Shown here piece after piece: positions 58,301-64,000 of a DNA stretch of 64,000 nt. The DNA lies in contig JAKOGI010000350.1 in the NCBI GenBank assembly GCA_029747015.1, positions 372,001-436,000 on the forward strand. The letters are read 5' to 3'. The notes under the pieces were generated by a model, which was not told where the DNA came from, searched no databases, and saw nothing but the letters and a program-made list of their open reading frames with translations. Source of the stretch: Carnegiea gigantea (lineage: Eukaryota > Streptophyta > Magnoliopsida > Caryophyllales > Cactaceae). Both the position numbers and the translations under genes were made by a program. How positions within the stretch are numbered: position 1 is the first letter of the stretch; every line of letters begins with the position of its first letter.

Positions 58301-60920
58301 GCTGCATAACCTGCATATTTCAGGTGTTAATGAGCTTCAGGCAGTAGAAATAAGATTGAGCATGTGAAGCTTCACTCCAGGGATGACAAAACCCTTCAGT
58401 ACATGGTTATTATTTGTATAATATGAAATCACAGTAATATAACATAGAGGAACGTATGCAATAGGAGAAGAAGCTTTATTACACGTCTTCTCAAGAGTAT
58501 TGGTAAGACTAGCTCCATGTACTCTTCTGGGGTAGATCTTCTTGGCACTCGCATAGTATATGGGGGCTTTTCCATAGATCTCATGATTTTTTCAGGTACT
58601 CGTTTAACAATTTTGACATCCTTCACTAGAGACGATATGAACCAGTTGACATCAAAGATATCGGCAAACTCACTGCATGTCACACCAAAAGAATAGGGCT
58701 TAAGGTATCAAAGATCACCTTAAAGCTCTACAATGTTGCAAGACCCGCAATCCACTTTACTGAAATTCAACTACCTCTCATCTTTCCAATAAGAATTATG
58801 GTCCAGAGAAGGCACAACCAAGGTAGCATTGAGTATCCGGGCAACAACTACAGCATCTGTTATCTACGACAACAAATTAGGCTGTTAATCCCAATAACAA
58901 GAATGTGAAGAAAAAATGCAGGCAGAAAGTTAGAAGAAGATAACAGCTATTTCAAACAAGGTAGCATGAACAGAGTAAAACAAGGAAGACTTCTACTTAC
59001 TCCTGTTCTTTGTTGATTCAGCCCTCCACTAGCGGCAATGAGCAAATAGCCATTTGAAGATCGCTCTGGAATAGCAGCTAAATTGAACCAGTCAGCATTG
59101 GAAAAGAGGCATTAACTTGAGACTAGCAACTTTTCAAACTTGTGAAGAGTGAGAGAAGGCAAAAATCTAATGTAAAACAGCTTGCAAACCGAAAGAAACT
59201 ACACATGGAAGGTAGCCAACTTGACCTGACAATGGAGTTCACAGTCCATACAATCAGACAGAATTGTACCACAAAACAGCTGGCTTGTGGACAACAACAA
59301 AGTGACACTCTTTTGACACTCTTGAGAAAATAGTAAGCAGAAGGCTGGCAATGACAAGGTGCTATAAGAAGATTGACAATAGCGAAATGATATTCTTGTA
59401 AAAGTGAAGGATAGGCTGTATTCCACTGAAAATTTCTGTCCCCATTATTGCCTACGAAGGCAATGAATCAGACGAGCAAGAAGCTCCTGCTCGTGAGAAG
59501 ATAGAACTAAAGTGATAAAGTTGAATCCTAATGTCTGCCACAAGGCTTGACTTGATTTTAAAGAAAAGTTTCAATTTATGGGCATTACTTCCATCAAAGG
59601 GTTACTTTTTGCCAGAGTTGATGGATTTGCTCTCCTCAGATATGTGACTTAAATTACATGTAGGCCATTAAGTTGGGTTAGTAATATAGTGTTCTTCAAA
59701 AGGGGAGTAGTATCTGAACAGAAATCCAAAGCAGTATAAAAGAGCAAAGGACCAAAAAACAGTATACAGAGAGCAGGTAGTGGAAGAGTAAGATCAGAAC
59801 ATATAGAGCATATACCAAGCACATGTATAATATTTGTCGAGAATATTCAACTAAGATTGACCCATAGTACTGCAGGAACAATCACTAAAAGCTGTGACGA
59901 ACCATTCTCTTTCAGCATCAAAGAGGAAAGAAAGCAGTAGGATGTAGCATGAATTGAACATGATGACTGAGTAGATTTTAAAGACGCAATATATGTTAAC
60001 TAGACTTACAATGAAAATGCGGCCCTCTTTCACTGCAACCATGGTAGATATCTGAATATCTTGATCTCCATATGTTAATTGGTTCACGACAGCTGCCAGC
60101 CTACAGGTCAAAACCGGCTCCAACATAAATTTCCATCGTAATATAGAAAAAGCAACATCAGTTTCATAAAGCCATTTCATGCTCCCTCAGTAAACCTTCA
60201 AATTGGCAGTTCTATGTATGCTACTGCCAGTTAAGAACAAAAGATGCAGAGTGAAGAGAGAAGGGAAAGAAGGAGCCAGAGATTAGCAATGCTGTGCATG
60301 ATAATTTCATTCTAAGAGAAAGTCTCAACAGAATTAGTATAAAACCTGCCTCATAAAGCTATGATGTGAAAATAAATCCAAGCTGATAGACCACCATTTA
60401 GAACATTTGCTGGTTCTTGCTACTTAACTATAACTTACCACAAAGAAAATTTAGCTATAGGACAAGACAACGAGTGAACTCAAAAAATAAAAATCAAAAC
60501 AAAATGAAAAGTGGGATAAATTTAAAGAGAGATCAGGGTTGCTCCCTCAGCTCAACCCAGAAACAACATTAGACCAAACACCAGAAAAGTGGACAACCAA
60601 GAACCAAAATCAAATATCCAAAATAAAAAGGCAAAATGTAGAGAGAGTACCCATTTCATGTACAGACTCCGCATAATCAAACGCTGAGAATAGTACTCAA
60701 GATCAGAGACAACGTGGCCAGTGAACAAAGAAATCAAACCAACAGCAAAGAGCATAACTCCACAAAGAAATGACCAAGAAAAAGGCTTTTTCTGGGAGCT
60801 AGTAATGTGGTGCTTTTGTAGCTTCAAATTACCCAGTAATTCTTTGGTATCATTGTTCCCATTTCCATTCATGGTTTCAATTCCTCCCCATGAATCATTG
60901 CCACTCCCCACCACCCCCAT
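52302..60920 (-). CDS. O-fucosyltransferase family protein (PF10250), type II membrane protein
   Basis: Nine minus-strand exons join in frame to 564 aa: 60651-60920, 60010-60100, 59001-59077, 58775-58863, 58483-58672, 58129-58310, 56195-56297, 54800-55128 and 52302-52665. The start is MGVVGSGNDSWGG. A membrane anchor lies at about residues 46-70 (SWSFLCGVMLFAVGLISLFT), followed by REPINIWRSRYSDIYHGCSE. The GDP-fucose protein O-fucosyltransferase domain includes SSNGYLLIAASGGLNQQRTG, DAVVVARILNATLVVPSLDH, KLRCRVNYHALRF, ERYIAVHLRFESDMLAFSGC and YVASGQIYGGEETLTPLREL. It ends with DYIVCDESDVFVTNNNGNMA and a basic Ser-rich tail. This is a Golgi enzyme family of about 500-650 aa; the acceptor is unknown for most members. 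The gene looks intact. Confidence 0.93.
53660..53750. repeat. 37-bp tandem repeat, about 2.4 copies
   Basis: CCCACACGTTAAATTCCATA starts at 53660 and 53697, and the shorter third copy starts at 53734. The period is 37 bp. It lies in the last intron of the O-fucosyltransferase gene, next to a stretch of repetitive character (53760-53950). Confidence 0.85.
57307..58020. mobile_element. Terminal-inverted-repeat element, about 0.7 kb, in an O-fucosyltransferase intron
   Basis: The left end GGCCCTATTTGGCAAATAGC and the reverse complement of the right end GGGGGTGTTTGGTTGTAAGA are alike, in the style of the widespread 'GGG-x-TGTTTGG' ends of small plant DNA elements. The subterminal parts are rich in 'tagctgtt' and 'caaatagct' words in opposite orientation. 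No protein domain is visible. I could not fix the target duplication. Confidence 0.55.
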
Positions 60921-63710
60921 TTCCTACTCTCACTCTGCTTTCAATCTCATAATCAACCCCCAATATTGAATGCTTGAGGAACCCTAATTGAGTAATTGAC
61001 CATCTGGGCAGGGGCTTTCACAGGTTTCTGAGTCCTAACCACGTCTTAAATTTCATTCCTGAACTCTGGGTTTGAATTTAACAGCGATGATCTACAGTGA
61101 GACAGTGAGAAGAGGTGACTGGTGACAGCATTAAGTGAGGAAAAAAGACAGAGATGAGAGAGAGAAGGTGGTGGGGGTTTAATGGCTGTATCGATTGGTT
61201 AATTTGAGGCAAGAGATTGTTCATGAAATTTCCCATTTATAGGAGCTGGTTGGGGAACTCGTCGTCTCCTTTAATGGAGAAATTGACAGGGCTTCCATGG
61301 TTAGACTTCGGCAGGGATCCTCTGAGTGGGATCGGAGTTTCAGGGGGAAAAAAAATAAAAATCTCCCCCCATATTAATTTAACTAATTTATATTGGTCAA
61401 AAAAATCAGTAGTGTATATTTCTTTTTATTTTTTTATCTGAAGTTTTTTTTTTTTTGGGTTGCTCAAGAAGATCTTTTCTTTTAATTACAAAGAATTCAA
61501 AAGGTTTATAAAAAGAATTGAAAGAAAAAAAAAATCAAAAAAAGTACAACCAAAATGAGGGACCATTGCATAGTTAGTGACTTATGCATTAGAACAAAAA
61601 GAAAATTGAGAATTTCAAAGACCATCATGATACCAAAATATTCCATATATGAAGCTGATTTATATTAAGGCCTATCGTTTGATTTGTTTCAAATATTTAT
61701 AATGAATTTATCTAAAATTAGTTAAGTTGAATTGAATTGAATTGAATTTATTTATATTATTTTTACTAAACTAAACTAATACAAATTTACTGATAATTTT
61801 AATGTAATGAAAATAAATATGAACATATAAAATTGAACTCAGTTAAACTTATTTCAGCTAAATTAAATTTATCTGAACTTGAGGCCTTCATATGAAAAAG
61901 TTTTCCAAGAATTGACATTGAAAGTATAAATCAATTTTTGTACATATTTACTTTCACAGCCAAAGTATATGGGATTGTGTGCAAGAAACATCTCAATGTA
62001 TGCTTCTTGCAATGTATGTGAAATTACATCATTTTATTGAAAGCAAAGCAAGATTATTTGTTTATATAAGTTTATCATATTCTGGATTTAGTGTTTGTCT
62101 TGATTGACATTCAGTATTGAAATGAATAAAGAACATAACTTCCTTTAGGTTGGGATCACGTTAAATCTTTTTGACTAGACCTGATATTGTGTTTACATTT
62201 AATAATTGATAAGTTGAGGGGAATGGTATGGAGCCTAAGCTTACTAAATTAAAGCAGCGTTCCGTCATAACTAATTTTACCTCTCACTTAAATTGGCCTT
62301 GGGATCTTGCACGCAAGTACCCAACGTAATCATCATCTAGTATGCTTCTTCAGATTCAGATAATGCAGTGTAGTGAGTTGATTATTAGTATTAAATTTTA
62401 GAATAATCATATTAATAATTGCATTAACATTTATCTTATAACATATATGTTTGGAACAGATTCAATCTATGAAGGCTTAACAAAACATTATTTTCTTAAA
62501 AGGATCTACACATATTCATAACCATTTAAAAAGTTAGATACCAATATTTTCCATCGCTTTTTCTTTTTGGTCAATATGTTATTTTTCAATTTTCAAAAAA
62601 CTATGATTTTGACAACGACCTTTTGTCGATATTTACACGATATTGGTTATATAGTGAAGGGCAATCTAAACATCATTGCGTGAGCAGGCATTCCTGTTGC
62701 TTTCAAGTATATATCAGATATTTTCAATTGTTAAAAATAGAAAAAGAGAATGATTTCAAATAAGCATTTTGGGGGGGGGGGGGGGGGACCAAGAGAATAA
62801 ATCATTGTAGGGTGAGATCAAGATGGGAATCCCAGTCCCACTCGCACAAGATGGCACGGGTCAGACTCAAGTCATTTTCCAAAAACTTTATTATGTTTTA
62901 CAATAAATGTACACTGCACACACAATGCTGAGGAGATTTGAGAAATTAAGTCTGATGTTCAAACACCTGTGCCATTTTCTGTCATTTATGGCAAATGCCA
63001 CCAAATTTGCGGTCCTATCTACATTTCTATATTTATTATTATTTAGTTGGGTTTGGTATGCCCATCTTCTATTCCAAGTAAGATAATTTTACATATTTAA
63101 AAATTAGCTTAAATAAAAGATAGAGTTTATTGCTGAATTTGAGAATTTCCTTAAGAAAAGTGTTGTGTAATCTTATACTCCAATAGAATTTTGCAAATTG
63201 ATACAAAAAAGTTATGTTTAAATTCCTTTTTCTAATAAAAAAATAATATATGTTTTCATTTCCAAAATTTGCTCATAAAAATCTCCTATTTATTACTATT
63301 TTTTTTTAAAAAAATAGTGATAATAATTGTGGAATTTGTAGGCCCCCCCCCCCCCAAACAAAAAAAAAGTCCCTTCAGTGCAGGTCACTTCTATGGTGGT
63401 ACTCGTGCAACAAGTGCACTTGTATACAAATTTCATTTCAATAATGCTAACTGTAGTCATACTCATGTAAATTTGATTAGACTTTCTTGTTGTCTCATCG
63501 TGTAGTTCTTTGGATTATTATGCTCTATGGTCTACAAATCATGATGTGAATCTTATATTATTACGTTGTTTTTTCTTTTTACTTTTTTTAATAGAATTGC
63601 TATGACATCCTTTGATCAAACGACATTTTTCTGTTAGTTTCTAAATACAAAGAAGATGCTAGTAAGTATATTTTCTGTTAGTTTTTATGTCTGCTCCGAT
63701 TGGGTTGTCA
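60921..63710. other. Promoter of the O-fucosyltransferase gene and AT-rich intergenic DNA
   Basis: 60921-61200 is the probable leader and promoter of the minus-strand gene, with a GA-rich run at about 61140-61175 (CT-rich in its own orientation). Beyond that the DNA is AT-rich with a 17-base G tract at 62771-62787 and a 13-base C tract at 63343-63355. I see no gene. Confidence 0.6.
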
Positions 63711-64000
63711 TCGCTATGGGTGGCGCCAAGTCAAGGGTTGGTGAAAGTAAACTTCGATGGTGCAAAGCTGGGGGAGTGCGGTCATGGTTTGGATATGGTG
63801 ATCCATGGTGGGGATTAGTTGGGGTGTGTGGTAGGGGTGAAGCAGGAGTCGGGTTTCGAACGAGTCGACCTTGTTGGAGCAAGGGCTTGTTTTTGGGCCA
63901 TGGAAATGGCAGTGGAGTATGTGTATCCGATGGTGGCAATGAAAGGTCCTCTTATGTCCAAGTGGAAGAAGTGTGATCGCCTAAATAATGAGTTAGGATT
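63711..64000 (+). pseudogene. RNase H-like fragment of a LINE-type retroelement, runs off the window
   Basis: In one frame the sequence reads SLWVAPSQGLVKVNFDGAK, then GHGLDMVIHGGD, a TAG stop, and GVKQESGFERVDLVGARACF followed by WAMEMAVEY. This is the plant RVT_3 RNase H pattern (W-x-PP-x-G-x-VK-NFDGA...GLGVVIRD...EARA...GLELA). The internal stop and the missing catalytic sequence downstream show a relic. The 106-aa ORF here on the plus strand is a shadow in another frame. Confidence 0.7.

Noticed and set aside
59851..60180. Minus-strand ORF with LAAVVNQLTYGDQDIQ as the second O-fucosyltransferase exon
   Set aside because: The same DNA in the phase-0 frame reads REPINIWRSRYSDIYHGCSE, which matches the family and keeps the frame from exon 1 to exon 3. 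The longer ORF is a shadow.
1..64000. tRNA, rRNA or other structural RNA genes
   Set aside because: I saw no tRNA A/B box pairs with a folding arm structure and no rRNA sequence; the tRNA-Met match at 24935 is the retrotransposon primer site.

Overview
This is plant nuclear DNA, most likely from a eudicot. It is AT-rich and intron-rich, with GT-AG introns, plant-specific gene families, plant mobile elements and many microsatellites. I cannot place the species. I derived gene models by joining exons at GT/AG borders and checking that the reading frame is kept across every junction.

Layout. 820-4533 (+) is the 3' part of a DUF547-family gene that enters from the left edge. 4534-7501 is AT-rich intergenic DNA with one hAT-like element. 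7502-9298 (+) is a two-exon bHLH transcription factor of the bHLH52/bHLH53 type. About 10300-21800 is a decayed Mutator-like element (MULE). It carries a plus-strand gene with a DUF1985-like N-terminal domain and a Ulp1 (C48) protease domain, and a minus-strand FAR1-type transposase gene. Its non-coding DNA is full of a repeat spaced exactly 22 bp. 21942-33107 is a Ty3/gypsy-type LTR retrotransposon with LTRs of about 3 kb, inserted in a TA microsatellite at the edge of the MULE. 34010-51247 (+) is a large 14-coding-exon gene for an Agenet-domain nuclear protein of the G2484-1 type (2109 aa in my model). 52302-60920 (-) is a nine-exon O-fucosyltransferase-family gene (564 aa in my model), convergent with the Agenet gene. 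The right end is AT-rich DNA and then a fragment of a LINE-type RNase H domain that runs off the window.

The four host genes look intact where visible and have no obvious functional link to one another. The accessory part is 10.3-33.1 kb. Its most unusual content is the repeat system of the MULE: the heptamer GTTCACT recurs at 22-bp spacing, grouped in units of about 110 bp. Two large clusters lie in opposite orientation, one inside an intron of each of the two element genes, and smaller clusters are scattered between them. The element also encodes a DUF1985-like/Ulp1 protein, so the arrangement recalls the Arabidopsis VANDAL elements, whose VANC proteins recognise short motifs clustered in their own non-coding DNA. 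That parallel is inference. Both element genes are broken here by stops and frameshifts, so this copy is a fossil or a non-autonomous member.
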